NCBI GenBank assembly: GCA_964477265.1
Contig: CAYZDJ010000002.1
Coordinates: forward strand, 124,001-188,000
Direction: 5' to 3'
From: CAIVPM01 sp964477265
GTDB lineage: Bacteria; Bacteroidota; Bacteroidia; Chitinophagales; Chitinophagaceae
DNA length: 64,000 nucleotides
Shown here: piece by piece, positions 9,601 to 17,576 of the stretch
How positions within the stretch are numbered: position 1 is the first letter of the stretch
How the letters are laid out: each line of letters starts with the position of its first letter
Notes under the pieces: model-generated
What the model was told of the DNA's origin: nothing
The model's input: the letters and a program-made list of their open reading frames with translations, nothing else
The model's database searches: none
Program-made: the position numbers and the translations under genes

Positions 9601-10504
9601 TACTGAAATGCTGGACAGCAACATTATTACACAAAAAGATTATAAAGGCCTTTATGACAAGATACTTTTTGATGCAAAAATTGCTTTAAAGAAACTAAAG
9701 GCTGCCGATGAAAAAATAAGGACTGACGAGGATGCCAATGATAATAATTCCTACAGTGGTGGTGTATCAATTGATTATAACCTTAAAAGGTTGTTAAGAG
9801 ATGGCATTACCTCTACAAGGTCTATTTCAGATTACTCTTCTTACAGCAGTTCTTCATCGTCATTAAGCGATAATGATGACATAGTTACATATTGCCAGTT
9901 GTTATTGCCTTATTACGATAAAAATGAAAATGCAAGGTTGTTTATAGATAAGTTGCTTGGCTTTAAAAGCAACGAACTAAAACTTAGCATTGCTACTATA
10001 TTAAACAAACATAAAATGCCTGTAAACGATACTATTTGGCAAGCCATTGCAAAAGATGATAAAACAAGGTTGAACTTTTTACGCTTTGCCTTACGCACTA
10101 AACAAATGAATTTGTTTCCTAAGGAATATACAAGCCAGCAAGTTATTTGTAAAAATATTTTGCAAAAAAGTGGATATAGCAAAAAAGATAGTCTTGAATA
10201 TTTGAATGTATATATGCCTATTACTTTAAAAAATAAAACAGGCAATATTTATTTCTTTAAGTATAAAAACGATGAAAAGGATGTTGACTGGAAAATTGCA
10301 TATTGTGGCATTCAACCAGTAGATACTGCACAGGTAAACACAAGCGATACTTATGATGAATTTAGCTACAGGATTTTAAAAACAAATAAATCAGTAGAAG
10401 AACAAGCTGCAAAAATTATTAAAGAAGAAATATACAAAAGCAGGAAAAGCAGCTCCAACTTTTACGAATCTTCTAACAATAATTATAGATACAGAGATTA
10501 TTAA
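6602..10504 (+). CDS. TraB/GumN-domain protein, very long, secreted
   Basis: Secreted or periplasmic 1300-aa protein. Signal peptide about 1-19. Residues about 30-300 are a TraB/GumN domain: the first motif G-T-M-H lies at 47-50 and the second, G-A-A-H-L-P-G-E-R-G, at about 275-284. Both belong to the putative metalloprotease-like (Tiki) fold. The remainder looks like two or three repeats of about 170 aa with strands such as Y-T-V-D-V-P-G-K and Y-K-I-L-L-P-N-T-P, then a helical C-terminal third with a Ser-rich patch. The ATG at 6602 fits the signal peptide better than the frame opening at 6548. Plain GumN proteins are about 300 aa, so roughly 1000 residues are extra. Function unknown. Confidence 0.8.
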   Translation: MRKLFLLLSLTIAITSYAQQKTPAKKYPSIMWEITGKGLKHPSYLFGTMHVSSKIAFNLSDSFYNALKSVDAAAIEIDPLTWQDEYNSSIYNKIGSGMGSLMSEYPDNNYISKNSFLFTESDINFRIALATDPAIINHFLYRNYQGVSDFEENTYIDMHIFQSARKLKKSFYPLENFKESEALMVKGYKEQAKTKRKEKSRSTEVDMDEVKSSKSGVDNVEDAYRNGDLDLMDSLDRLSEYNEVFNEYFLYERNKVQANGIDKIIAKGQSVFAAVGAAHLPGERGVIELLRAKGYKLRPIFMGIKVSNQRDVINKMKLPVTFTTQSAEDNLYTVDVPGKLYNFNGASMGMGFANNQRVYADFSNGAYYMVTRVPTNNLIWSKTTEDVYKKIDSLLYENIPGKILERNAIDINGYKGYNIVNKTKKGDVQRYNIIVTPLELLVFKMSGFEDYVSGVEGSTFFNSIKINRPKNEWNYFSPKEQGYKILLPNTPVVAESNTGYGRRFYRGRMSSADNDNYEAYDEKRDIYVMVSKKRFSNYEFLEEDTFNLALANESLFSSALFDTATQRTMGKLSNNIPYVETKGMFNSNYSYTNRIYAVGSDYYAVIVKHKQKDSLVNAALNSFAYMPYKYSAANTFSDSALHFKVTSALTPDSLTNEFIAIEKLARKTREEEYKTKKYEEPYNTPDARMTFSSDTTNEEIIVKSEKFPKYYQLKDTSKFWDNIIDDLNVRVKDETRYNRNDEDDALPYSYYSYRFYLDYFVKEKVFTHNGNQTLCDVLYTDTNSTQTIKAKFILTGNRLLTAYTLSNSIAPMSKAKEDFFNTFSFFNADSLGDIYTPKSDVFFADFYSKDSTKSKFARKNIDMVVFTETDIPKMLDAINSLSVKDKDYFQLKISFIDAIADLKTSDTTVNAIIGFYKKAGDTSTFQNVAILNLAKCKTQTSYKLLADIIDNDPPIFENSNSASTLFSRLSDSLKLTKTILPQVISLANLDDYKMRVYGLLTEMLDSNIITQKDYKGLYDKILFDAKIALKKLKAADEKIRTDEDANDNNSYSGGVSIDYNLKRLLRDGITSTRSISDYSSYSSSSSSLSDNDDIVTYCQLLLPYYDKNENARLFIDKLLGFKSNELKLSIATILNKHKMPVNDTIWQAIAKDDKTRLNFLRFALRTKQMNLFPKEYTSQQVICKNILQKSGYSKKDSLEYLNVYMPITLKNKTGNIYFFKYKNDEKDVDWKIAYCGIQPVDTAQVNTSDTYDEFSYRILKTNKSVEEQAAKIIKEEIYKSRKSSSNFYESSNNNYRYRDY

Positions 10505-10528
10505 TCAGGTTATATAGCAGATTAAATT

Positions 10529-10576
10529 ATTTGCCACACTGTTGTAATAAATATTTGTTATAACATTGTGGCAAAT
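10529..10576 (+). terminator. Hairpin terminator after the TraB/GumN gene
   Basis: 19-base arms ATTTGCCACACTGTTGTAA (10529-10547) and its complement at 10558-10576, with one mismatch and one G-U pair, a 10-base AT-rich loop and a T-rich tail. It ends 14 bases before the DedA gene, which therefore must use a promoter overlapping the hairpin or depend on read-through. Confidence 0.75.
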
Positions 10577-10590
10577 TTTAATTTATAAGA

Positions 10591-11550
10591 ATGTATTTTT
10601 TAACTATTGCAAAAAAACAGTCAGTATTGACTTTAACTTTTTTACTGCTTATATCGCAAATATCAAAAGCATATGCAGCAGACGTATCAATAGTTTTAGA
10701 AGACCAGTATGGAGCAAAAATTAAGGAAGCGAAAGTTATAGTATCTAATCAAAACGATAGTATTTGCAGTAATAAAGAAGGTGTGGTAATTTTAAATACA
10801 TCAGGCATTGATTCAATACAAATAGAAAAAAAACATTTCCCATCAAATAAAATCTCACTAAGCTCTGTTAAAAATGGCACTTTGGTTATTGAAAAAGAGT
10901 TTTCAATTTCAGATTTAATCAATCCCAAGTTTTATATTATACATGGGGGTTTATGGCTATTGCTTTTTGTGGTGTTTGCCGAAACAGGTTTGTTTGCTGG
11001 CTTCTTTTTGCCAGGCGATAGTTTGTTATTTGTAGCAGGCATTTACAACAAGGAGCTTGTAACAACTTATTTTCCATTTATTCAAAACGATTATGTGCAG
11101 CTATTAGTTTTATGGCTGCTTATTTCTGCTGCAGGCATTATTGGCAATAGTGTTGGATATTGGTTTGGGCGTAAAGTAGGCCCAGCAATGTATAACTGGA
11201 AAGAGAATTTTTTATTCAAGAAAAAATACCTTGAGCAGGCACACGAGTTTTATGAAAAGCATGGTGGTGGTGCTATTGTATTTGCAAGATTTATCCCTAT
11301 TGTACGCACTTTTGCACCAATAGTTGCAGGCATTGTAGCTATGGATAAAAAAAAGTTTTCTTATTTTAACATAGTAGGTTGCCTGGCATGGGTGTTAAGT
11401 ATGTTGGTGGCTGGTCACTTTCTTCAAAAATGGATTTTAACACAATTTCACTTTGACTTAAAGGAACATTTGGAAATTATAGTATTAGGCATTGTATTAG
11501 TTACAACTGCACCTGTAATTATAAAACTTGTTGGCAGCAAGAAAAAGTAA
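10591..11550 (+). CDS. DedA/VTT-domain membrane protein with N-terminal periplasmic domain
   Basis: Inner-membrane protein of 319 aa. Residues 1-29 are a signal peptide ending in A-Y-A-A. Residues about 30-108 look like a small beta-sandwich of the carboxypeptidase-regulatory type (D-Q-Y-G-A-K-I-K-E-A-K-V-I-V). From about 115 on it is a DedA family protein: F-A-E-T-G-L-F-A-G-F-F-L-P-G-D-S (about 133-148) and F-A-R-F-I-P-I-V-R-T-F-A-P (about 231-243). DedA proteins act in lipid-carrier transport and membrane homeostasis and are usually about 200-220 aa, so the secreted N-terminal domain is an addition. Neighbours give no further clue. Confidence 0.87.
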   Translation: MYFLTIAKKQSVLTLTFLLLISQISKAYAADVSIVLEDQYGAKIKEAKVIVSNQNDSICSNKEGVVILNTSGIDSIQIEKKHFPSNKISLSSVKNGTLVIEKEFSISDLINPKFYIIHGGLWLLLFVVFAETGLFAGFFLPGDSLLFVAGIYNKELVTTYFPFIQNDYVQLLVLWLLISAAGIIGNSVGYWFGRKVGPAMYNWKENFLFKKKYLEQAHEFYEKHGGGAIVFARFIPIVRTFAPIVAGIVAMDKKKFSYFNIVGCLAWVLSMLVAGHFLQKWILTQFHFDLKEHLEIIVLGIVLVTTAPVIIKLVGSKKK

Positions 11551-11553
11551 TTT

Positions 11554-11967
11554 CTATAAATTGTCTTCAACAAATTTTTTGCAATAATCTTTAATCATTT
11601 GCCTAACCTGTGTAAACTGTTGCTGTACTTCAGTTTCAGTGCCAGTTGCCTTAGCTGGATCGGGAAAATTGTAATGCAATTTTTTAGCATTGCCAGGAAA
11701 AAATGGGCAACGTTCTTTAGCATTATCACACACGGTTATTACAAAATCGAAACCAATATTTCTATATTCCTCAATGTTATTTGAGGTATGATTTGAAATA
11801 TCAATTCCATCTTCTTTCATGGTTGCAATGGCTTTGGGGTTTACACCATGTGTTTCAACACCTGCACTGTATATAACTGCTTTGTCTTTTGCAAAATATT
11901 TTAAGTAACCTTCAGCAATCTGGCTTCTGCAGCTATTGCCTGTACATAAAACTAAAACTTTTTTCAT
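11554..11967 (-). CDS. arsC: Arsenate reductase ArsC (LMW phosphatase type)
   Basis: Cytosolic reductase of arsenate to arsenite, 137 aa, of the low-molecular-weight tyrosine phosphatase fold. The phosphate-binding loop C-T-G-N-S-C-R-S-Q lies at 8-16 and the catalytic aspartate in F-P-D-P-A at about 107-111. Further cysteines (I-T-V-C-D-N-A and R-C-P-F-F-P) fit the intramolecular thiol relay of thioredoxin-linked ArsC. The ATG at 11967 starts M-K-K-V-L-V-L and is preferred to the longer frame from 12024. It is the last gene of the ars set, 132 bases after the acetyltransferase. That gap contains a palindrome that may be an operator. Confidence 0.93.
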   Translation of the reverse strand: MKKVLVLCTGNSCRSQIAEGYLKYFAKDKAVIYSAGVETHGVNPKAIATMKEDGIDISNHTSNNIEEYRNIGFDFVITVCDNAKERCPFFPGNAKKLHYNFPDPAKATGTETEVQQQFTQVRQMIKDYCKKFVEDNL

Positions 11968-12056
11968 TGTTATATTTTTAAACGAATAACCAGATGATAT
12001 TGATAATGCAAAACTTAGGGTCAAAGCCCCAAATGATTTGCAGAATTGTAATTGAG

Positions 12057-12070
12057 ATTGTAATTACAAT
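12057..12070. promoter_or_regulatory. Palindrome upstream of arsC, possible second ArsR site
   Basis: ATTGTAATTACAAT is a perfect 14-base palindrome 90 bases before the arsC start on the minus strand. A half-copy, AATTGTAATT, lies just beside it at 12044-12053. Its half-site resembles the palindrome before arsR, so arsC may have its own ArsR-controlled promoter. Confidence 0.35.
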
Positions 12071-12099
12071 TGGCTTTTTATATTTCTTTAAAAACTGTT

Positions 12100-12588
12100 T
12101 CATATTCCTATTGTTTTACTTCTTCTTTCCATAATAATATTATCCCTCCATACGCCATTCATTTGTCCAATTTTTTCTCTGTATCCAATTACTCTAAACC
12201 CACATTTTTCGTGCAGTCTAATGCTACCTGTGTTTTCAGGAAAAATGCCTGCTTGCAAAGTCCATAATCCATTTTTTTCACTGCTTTTAACAAGCTCATT
12301 GAGTAATTGATAACCAATGCCCTTGCCTTGATGTTGTGTGGCTATATAAATGCTTACTTCTGCAACACCTGCATACACACAACGACTACTTACTGGTGTA
12401 AGTGCTGCCCATCCTGCCATTTCATTATTAATAAAACCAGCAATACGACTGTGTTTTAAATGACTTTCACTCCAGCTTTGCCAAGTGGGTGCAGTTGTTT
12501 GAAATGTAGCATTGCCAGTAGCTATTCCCTGCAAATAAATATTTGTAACTTCTGTATAATGCTGTTCTTGTATATCAATAATATTCAT
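12100..12588 (-). CDS. GNAT acetyltransferase, ArsN/phosphinothricin type
   Basis: GNAT-family N-acetyltransferase of 162 aa resembling phosphinothricin acetyltransferases. Within ars operons these include ArsN1, which acetylates the antibiotic arsinothricin. The acetyl-CoA site is seen as Y-I-A-T-Q-H-Q-G-K-G-I-G-Y-Q-L-L (about 87-102), then F-P-E-N-T-G-S-I-R-L-H-E-K-C-G-F (about 121-136) and the family end G-V-W-R-D-N-I-I-M-E-R. The ATG at 12588 gives M-N-I-I-D-I; the frame from 12624 would run into the preceding gene. It begins 5 bases after that gene stops, so co-translation is likely. The substrate is inferred from context. Confidence 0.82.
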   Translation of the reverse strand: MNIIDIQEQHYTEVTNIYLQGIATGNATFQTTAPTWQSWSESHLKHSRIAGFINNEMAGWAALTPVSSRCVYAGVAEVSIYIATQHQGKGIGYQLLNELVKSSEKNGLWTLQAGIFPENTGSIRLHEKCGFRVIGYREKIGQMNGVWRDNIIMERRSKTIGI

Positions 12589-12593
12589 AAAAA

Positions 12594-13058
12594 TTAGCAA
12601 CAGCCTCCTCCTGGTGTGCAACAAACTTCTTTAGTTGTTTGTGATTCTTTTGTTTCTTGTGAAAATGAAACACCACAAGCATCGCTTGCTAAACAAGCAG
12701 TTTGTTTTGGTACCAATAAAAAATCTTTTCCATTGTAGTGCAAACCATATTTACCAATAGTATCTGTTTGGTATTCAACTTCAATTTCTGCATCACTAAT
12801 CCCCAATTTATTTTCAGATAAACGTATAATATTTAATAGTTTTTGTGGCTTTAAACGATGGTCTGTATCAGTAGCATTCCACAGTTGAAAGTTTACTACT
12901 TTTTCTTTACGAATTGTACCACCACAATCAATAAAATGTTTTGTGATTAACCCAACTTCAGTGACATGGAAATGCTCTGGAACATAAGCTCCAGTTGGTA
13001 ATTTAAAGTTTACTGTTTGTGCAGTTGCAAGATGTATTTTTATTTGTTCAAGCGTCAT
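12594..13058 (-). CDS. DUF6428 family protein of the ars operon
   Basis: 154-aa protein of the DUF6428 family, which I recall beside arsR and arsC in many Bacteroidota; its biochemical role is not known to me. Recognisable segments are V-P-E-H-F-H-V-T-E-V-G (about 26-36), F-I-D-C-G-G-T-I-R (about 42-50) and I-G-K-Y-G-L-H-Y (about 101-108). The C-terminus is rich in cysteine and ends C-C-T-P-G-G-G-C-C, suggesting a metalloid-binding tail, with two more cysteines near 121-127. It lies 16 bases after arsR and 5 before the acetyltransferase, so it is a core member of the operon. A chaperone or sensing role is a guess. Confidence 0.75.
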   Translation of the reverse strand: MTLEQIKIHLATAQTVNFKLPTGAYVPEHFHVTEVGLITKHFIDCGGTIRKEKVVNFQLWNATDTDHRLKPQKLLNIIRLSENKLGISDAEIEVEYQTDTIGKYGLHYNGKDFLLVPKQTACLASDACGVSFSQETKESQTTKEVCCTPGGGCC

Positions 13059-13074
13059 AATATTTATTTTATAA

Positions 13075-13407
13075 TTAACAGCAATTAGATTTTTTGGTTT
13101 GAATTTTTATAGAAAGTTTACTGAAATACGTTTCTAGTTTTTGGAATGCTTTTTCATCAATACAATAGCAAATAGCATTGCCTTCAATTTCTCCTTTTAT
13201 TAATCCAACATTTTTTAATTCTTTTAAATGTTGCGATACTGTGGGCTGTGCTAAAGGCAATTCATTAACAATATCGCCACAAATACAAGCATTTACTTTT
13301 AGCAAATAATCAATAATAGCAATACGTGCAGGATGAGCCAATGCTTTTGCCAACAAGGCAATTTCATTTTGCTTATTGGTAAAGTGATCTGTTTTTGATG
13401 CTCCCAT
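13075..13407 (-). CDS. arsR: ArsR/SmtB family metalloregulator
   Basis: Winged-helix repressor of 110 aa heading the minus-strand arsenic operon; it is expected to leave DNA when As(III) or Sb(III) binds. The recognition helix region is L-A-Q-P-T-V-S-Q-H-L-K-E-L (about 52-64). The thiols A-C-I-C-G-D-I lie at the alpha-3 position used by ArsR for arsenite (about 40-46). Further cysteines are I-C-Y-C near 80 and the terminal S-N-C-C. The gene starts at 13407, about 11 bases from a palindrome that is the probable operator. It divergently faces nothing: the TonB receptor on its other side ends towards it. Confidence 0.93.
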   Translation of the reverse strand: MGASKTDHFTNKQNEIALLAKALAHPARIAIIDYLLKVNACICGDIVNELPLAQPTVSQHLKELKNVGLIKGEIEGNAICYCIDEKAFQKLETYFSKLSIKIQTKKSNCC

Positions 13408-13416
13408 TTTATATTT

Positions 13417-13456
13417 TAATATTGCAATATTACGATAATGATTGATATTCCAATAT
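13417..13456 (-). promoter_or_regulatory. Candidate ArsR operator (two palindromes) upstream of arsR
   Basis: TAATATTGCAATATTA at 13417-13432 is a perfect 16-base palindrome just upstream of the arsR start. A second near-palindrome, ATATTCCAATAT, is centred 26 bases further upstream at 13445-13456. The pair would lie over the promoter, as expected for autorepression. Confidence 0.55.
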
Positions 13457-13470
13457 TTTTTTCTAAAATA

Positions 13471-13500
13471 AAAAAGGCTGCCATTGCTGGCAACCTTTTT
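13471..13500 (-). terminator. Terminator of the TonB receptor gene
   Basis: Hairpin of AAAAGGCTGCCA and TGGCAACCTTTT around a short TTGC loop, with one mismatch. It has runs of A on the left and T on the right, 24 bases past the receptor stop and before the arsR promoter. Confidence 0.75.
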
Positions 13501-13523
13501 AAAAAAACTATGAAGAGAAAATT

Positions 13524-16500
13524 TTAAAAATTAAATTTCAATCCTAACTGACCTTGCCAGCGACTGTTGATTGGATCAACTGTATAGTATTGACCATTTG
13601 CTGTTGGTTTTACAAAATTGAAAGTTGGTGTGTTACCAGCAGTATTTACAAACTTCATAAATGGTACAGTGTAGTTATTAGTATTTGTAACAAATGTTAT
13701 GTGTCCCCAATCGTTGTTTAATAAGTTTAACACATTCATTACATCAAAACTTACTTGTAAACTTTTGCCATTTTTAAATTTGAATTCATGCATCAACTTC
13801 ATATCTAAATTGTGGTTCCAAGGTGTGTGCAAAGCATTACGCTCTGCATATTGACCACGTCTTGTTTTTAAGTAAGCATCTCCTTCAATAAAGTTGTTTA
13901 GGTCTTGCCATTGTTGGCTTGCAGTATATGTTCCTGCATCAACTAAATGTGCATCAGCCTCATCTTTTGGAATGTATGGCAATGCTGCATTGGAACCTGC
14001 ACCAAAAGCTCCTGCACTGCTATAAATTAAGCTGTATGGGCTTCCACTTTGACCACTATAAAAGAAGTTTAATGAAGTTGCATTCTTGTCATTCCATTTA
14101 AAATTTGTACCAACAACTGCAACAATTCTATGTCTTAAATCAAAATTAGAATAAGCAAGAGTTGGGTTATTTGGATTGATAGAAGGATTTACTTCAAAGT
14201 TAGATTGGAAAGAATTTCTGATACCGTTGCTCATGTCTTTACTAACACCATAAGTGTAAGCAAGCATCCAGTTTAAATCAAGTTTTGTTCCTTTACCTAA
14301 ATTAATGTTATTTGTTGTTTTACTTAATTGTGCAGTAATATTATATCTGTAACCTTCGCTAGTATTAGTTAAGAAATAAACATTTGAAAAGTTTGCATTA
14401 CGTTTATTGTTATTGCCAGCTTGTGTAGCTTTCAAGTAAATTGGTGTTTCTGTTGGACCACTTGTGTAGTAACGTACACTGTCAATTAAATTTATTTGCT
14501 GAAACTTTACATCGCTTAATGTTTTTGTGTAAAGCACGTCAACAGTGAATTTGTAGCCTTTGCCAAATTTGAAATCAGCAGCAATATTTGTTCTTAAAAT
14601 AGTAGGTAATTTAAAGTTGTTATCTATAATGTCAAGCTCTCTTGTTTTAGTTGCAGAGTTATTACCAACCACACCATCAATAGTTGATTTTAAGTTTTCA
14701 GCATTTGTTAAGCCAACTACTTTAGCACCATTTGGAGCATAGTCAATATTACCATAATAATTACCACTTAAGGTATAAGCATATCCTAACCATGCAAATG
14801 GCATACGACCTACAAAAGTTCCTGCACCACCACGCACCACAATGTTTCCATTGTTTTTAACATCCCAATTAAAACCTAAACGTGGAGATATGTTTACCTT
14901 GCCTAACCATTTATTATTTAGTTGTTGAAATGGTGTAAAGTTGAATGTTGGATTATTGCTTACATAAGCATCATTGCTTGCTTTGTTCAACTCAGCATCA
15001 GTATAAGGTTGCTCTGCAACGTGAGAATAATCGAAACGCACACCAGCAGTTAATTTAAAGTTTTTAGCTAATGAAATTTCGTCTTGACCATAAACACTCA
15101 TTAGTGCTACGCTATAAGGATTAGGTGCGTTGTTGTAAATATTATCTCTTGTGTTTTTTGTAGCATCTGTAGCAAACGTACCTCTAATGCGTGCAGGTTT
15201 GTTGGCAAAAAAATCATTCACGCTATTGTATTGCCATCTTCCATTCCAGCTATTTACAAAGCCATAAGTTAAATTATAAAACTCGTTGTGTGTACCAAAA
15301 GTAAATTTGTTAATACCACTTTTTAAAGTAATGTTATCTGTTATTTCAAAAGTAGATTGCTTCATATTATATACACTTGCTTCACGCCAGGTACCTAACC
15401 AAATAGTGTTTGCTATATCCACAAAAGGTGAAACTGTTCCAGGAAAATCTCTGTATTCGTGAACATTAATATAGCTTACCAATAATTGATTGCTCAATAC
15501 ATTGTTAACCTTGGTTTTTAATTCAGCAACAAGATTTATGTTGTTTGTATATTGGGTAAAGTCGGTACTTGCAAATTGAAAATTACCAGTAGAACGCTCA
15601 ATATTGTTGCCCCAACCTTTGGTATATAAAGCACGAACCATTAAATTATTTTTTGCATTGATGTTAAAATCAAATCTTGCAAAAAATTTATCGCTGTTAG
15701 TAAAAATTTTATTAGCACCATAACTACCAGCGTCAAAACCACGAGCTTTAAATGTGTCAGCAATTTGTTGTGCAAGTACTGTAGTTACTGGGCTTCCTGC
15801 ATCTCCTGCATTGTAAAAAGTAGGCTCTTGTCTTCTTGTTTGCTCAAAGTTTAAAATAAAGAAAGCTTTATTCTTTACAATTGGACCACCAAATGTTGCA
15901 CCATATTGATGCTCATAAAAGCTGTTTGACATTGCTTCTTTTTTTCCATCTACACTTTTGCCAAACAATGCACTGTTAAATAAATTTTTTGTATAAGCAT
16001 ATACACTTCCATGAAAATTATTGGTACCACTTTTAGTAACAGCATTTACACTGCCACCAGTAAAGTTTCCTAGTTTGACATCGTAAGGTGCCAGTTGTAC
16101 TTGTACTTCTTGTATTACATCAATACTATATGGAACTGTACGAGTACCAGCTCCTGCTGCACCACTTTGTCCACCACCACTTACACCACCTGCACTATTG
16201 CTAAAGCCAATAGCATCATTATTAACAGCACCATCAAGTGTTAAGTTATTATATCTAAAGTTGCTACCAGCAAAGCTGTTGTTATTGCTTTGTGGAGTAA
16301 GGCGTGTAAAGTCTGCAAGGCTACGCCCAATGCTTGGCAAAGTTTGCATTTGCTTGTTGCCAACAACAACGCCACCACTTGATTTTCTTGCAGAGCCGGT
16401 AACCACCAACTCGGTAAGTTGTGAAGAATTGTTTTGCAAAGCCACCTTAACATCTGGGTTGTTACCTAAGGTTAAATACACATCCTTTATTACTTCTTCT

Positions 16501-16763
16501 TTAAAACCAACGTGTGTAATTTTAATAGTGTAGGGACCACCTGGTTTTAAATTGGCCAATACAAAAAAACCTTTATTGTTAGATTGTGTATTCACCACAA
16601 ATCCTGTTGGTTCATGCTTTGCAGATATAGTTGCATTTACAACTGCATTAATACCCTCTACAACAACACCACTAAAAGATGATGAAGTTTCTTGTGCAAA
16701 TGAAATTGAAAAACTAAATACAAATGCTATAACAGCAATTGCTTTGGTAAATGTTTTATACAT
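13524..16763 (-). CDS. Oar-like TonB-dependent receptor with carboxypeptidase-regulatory domain
   Basis: Outer-membrane TonB-dependent transporter of 1079 aa. Signal peptide about 1-24 (ends S-F-A-Q). Residues about 28-115 are a carboxypeptidase-regulatory-like beta-sandwich (V-V-V-E-G-I-N-A-V-V-N-A-T-I). The plug is recognised by L-T-E-L-V-V-T-G-S-A-R (about 116-126), L-P-S-I-G-R-S-L-A-D-F (about 143-153) and L-D-G-A-V-N-N-D-A-I-G-F. The barrel runs to the terminal aromatic K-F-N-F. The pattern fits Oar-like receptors, which often take large ligands or proteases; there is no adjacent SusD and the cargo is unknown. It is monocistronic, with a terminator behind it and a divergent gene at 16929. 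Confidence 0.9.
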   Translation of the reverse strand: MYKTFTKAIAVIAFVFSFSISFAQETSSSFSGVVVEGINAVVNATISAKHEPTGFVVNTQSNNKGFFVLANLKPGGPYTIKITHVGFKEEVIKDVYLTLGNNPDVKVALQNNSSQLTELVVTGSARKSSGGVVVGNKQMQTLPSIGRSLADFTRLTPQSNNNSFAGSNFRYNNLTLDGAVNNDAIGFSNSAGGVSGGGQSGAAGAGTRTVPYSIDVIQEVQVQLAPYDVKLGNFTGGSVNAVTKSGTNNFHGSVYAYTKNLFNSALFGKSVDGKKEAMSNSFYEHQYGATFGGPIVKNKAFFILNFEQTRRQEPTFYNAGDAGSPVTTVLAQQIADTFKARGFDAGSYGANKIFTNSDKFFARFDFNINAKNNLMVRALYTKGWGNNIERSTGNFQFASTDFTQYTNNINLVAELKTKVNNVLSNQLLVSYINVHEYRDFPGTVSPFVDIANTIWLGTWREASVYNMKQSTFEITDNITLKSGINKFTFGTHNEFYNLTYGFVNSWNGRWQYNSVNDFFANKPARIRGTFATDATKNTRDNIYNNAPNPYSVALMSVYGQDEISLAKNFKLTAGVRFDYSHVAEQPYTDAELNKASNDAYVSNNPTFNFTPFQQLNNKWLGKVNISPRLGFNWDVKNNGNIVVRGGAGTFVGRMPFAWLGYAYTLSGNYYGNIDYAPNGAKVVGLTNAENLKSTIDGVVGNNSATKTRELDIIDNNFKLPTILRTNIAADFKFGKGYKFTVDVLYTKTLSDVKFQQINLIDSVRYYTSGPTETPIYLKATQAGNNNKRNANFSNVYFLTNTSEGYRYNITAQLSKTTNNINLGKGTKLDLNWMLAYTYGVSKDMSNGIRNSFQSNFEVNPSINPNNPTLAYSNFDLRHRIVAVVGTNFKWNDKNATSLNFFYSGQSGSPYSLIYSSAGAFGAGSNAALPYIPKDEADAHLVDAGTYTASQQWQDLNNFIEGDAYLKTRRGQYAERNALHTPWNHNLDMKLMHEFKFKNGKSLQVSFDVMNVLNLLNNDWGHITFVTNTNNYTVPFMKFVNTAGNTPTFNFVKPTANGQYYTVDPINSRWQGQLGLKFNF

Positions 16764-16928
16764 AAATTTTTTTTACACTGCAAAAGTGCCATTGCTATGT
16801 TACCTAAATGTTACCTACTTGTTACTGTAATATTACTTTTAGGAAAACTTTAACATTTCATATTTGGTATTTTATGCCTTAAAAATCAATTTTATGGATT
16901 GATAAGTAATTGTCATCTATAAAGTGTT

Positions 16929-17564
16929 ATGAGAAGAAAACATGCTGTATTTTTAATAGTAATAAGCTTAATTGTTTTGGCTATTTATTTGTTACCACGC
17001 TACACAAAGTATCATTTACCAATTACTATAAAGCCTTCGCCTAAAAAAGTAACCATTGAAAACAAAAGGATAAAAAATGCAGCTAAAATGTTGTTTCAAT
17101 ATTGTAATCAGCATCATTATAATAATCGCTTTGCATTTATTGCAGATATGCAGCAGCATAGTGGAATGAAGAGATTTTTTGTTTACGATTTTATAAAAGA
17201 CACCATTGCAGTAACAGGGCTTGTGGCACATGGCAGTTGCAACAATTATTATCTTGAAAAACCAAAATTTGGAAATAAGGTTGGTTGTGGTTGCAGCTCA
17301 TTGGGTAAGTATAAAATAGGCAATAGTTATGCAGGAAGGTTTGGAACAGCCTATAAACTTATTGGCTTAGACAGCAGTAATAACAATGCTTTTGAAAGAA
17401 ATGTAGTGTTGCACGCCTATGATTGTGTGCCAGATAATGCAACGTATCCTCAACCCATTTGCAATAGCTTAGGTTGCCCAATGGTTAGCTATCATTTCTT
17501 AGATACATTATCAAGCTATATTAAAAAGTCGAATAAAAGTACTGTACTGTGGATGATTGATTAG
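16929..17564 (+). CDS. Murein L,D-transpeptidase catalytic domain protein (YkuD_2)
   Basis: 211-aa protein with one N-terminal membrane anchor (about 7-25) and a periplasmic catalytic domain of the YkuD_2 type, related to L,D-transpeptidases that modify peptidoglycan. The motifs are V-A-H-G-S-C-N (about 97-103), C-S-S-L-G-K-Y-K-I-G (about 121-130), L-H-A-Y-D-C-V-P and the catalytic block C-N-S-L-G-C-P-M-V-S (about 178-187), which contains the nucleophile cysteine. The length is a little short of the usual 230-250 aa. It stands alone between the TonB receptor and a convergent SnoaL-like gene. Confidence 0.85.
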   Translation: MRRKHAVFLIVISLIVLAIYLLPRYTKYHLPITIKPSPKKVTIENKRIKNAAKMLFQYCNQHHYNNRFAFIADMQQHSGMKRFFVYDFIKDTIAVTGLVAHGSCNNYYLEKPKFGNKVGCGCSSLGKYKIGNSYAGRFGTAYKLIGLDSSNNNAFERNVVLHAYDCVPDNATYPQPICNSLGCPMVSYHFLDTLSSYIKKSNKSTVLWMID

Positions 17565-17576
17565 TATAATATTCAA

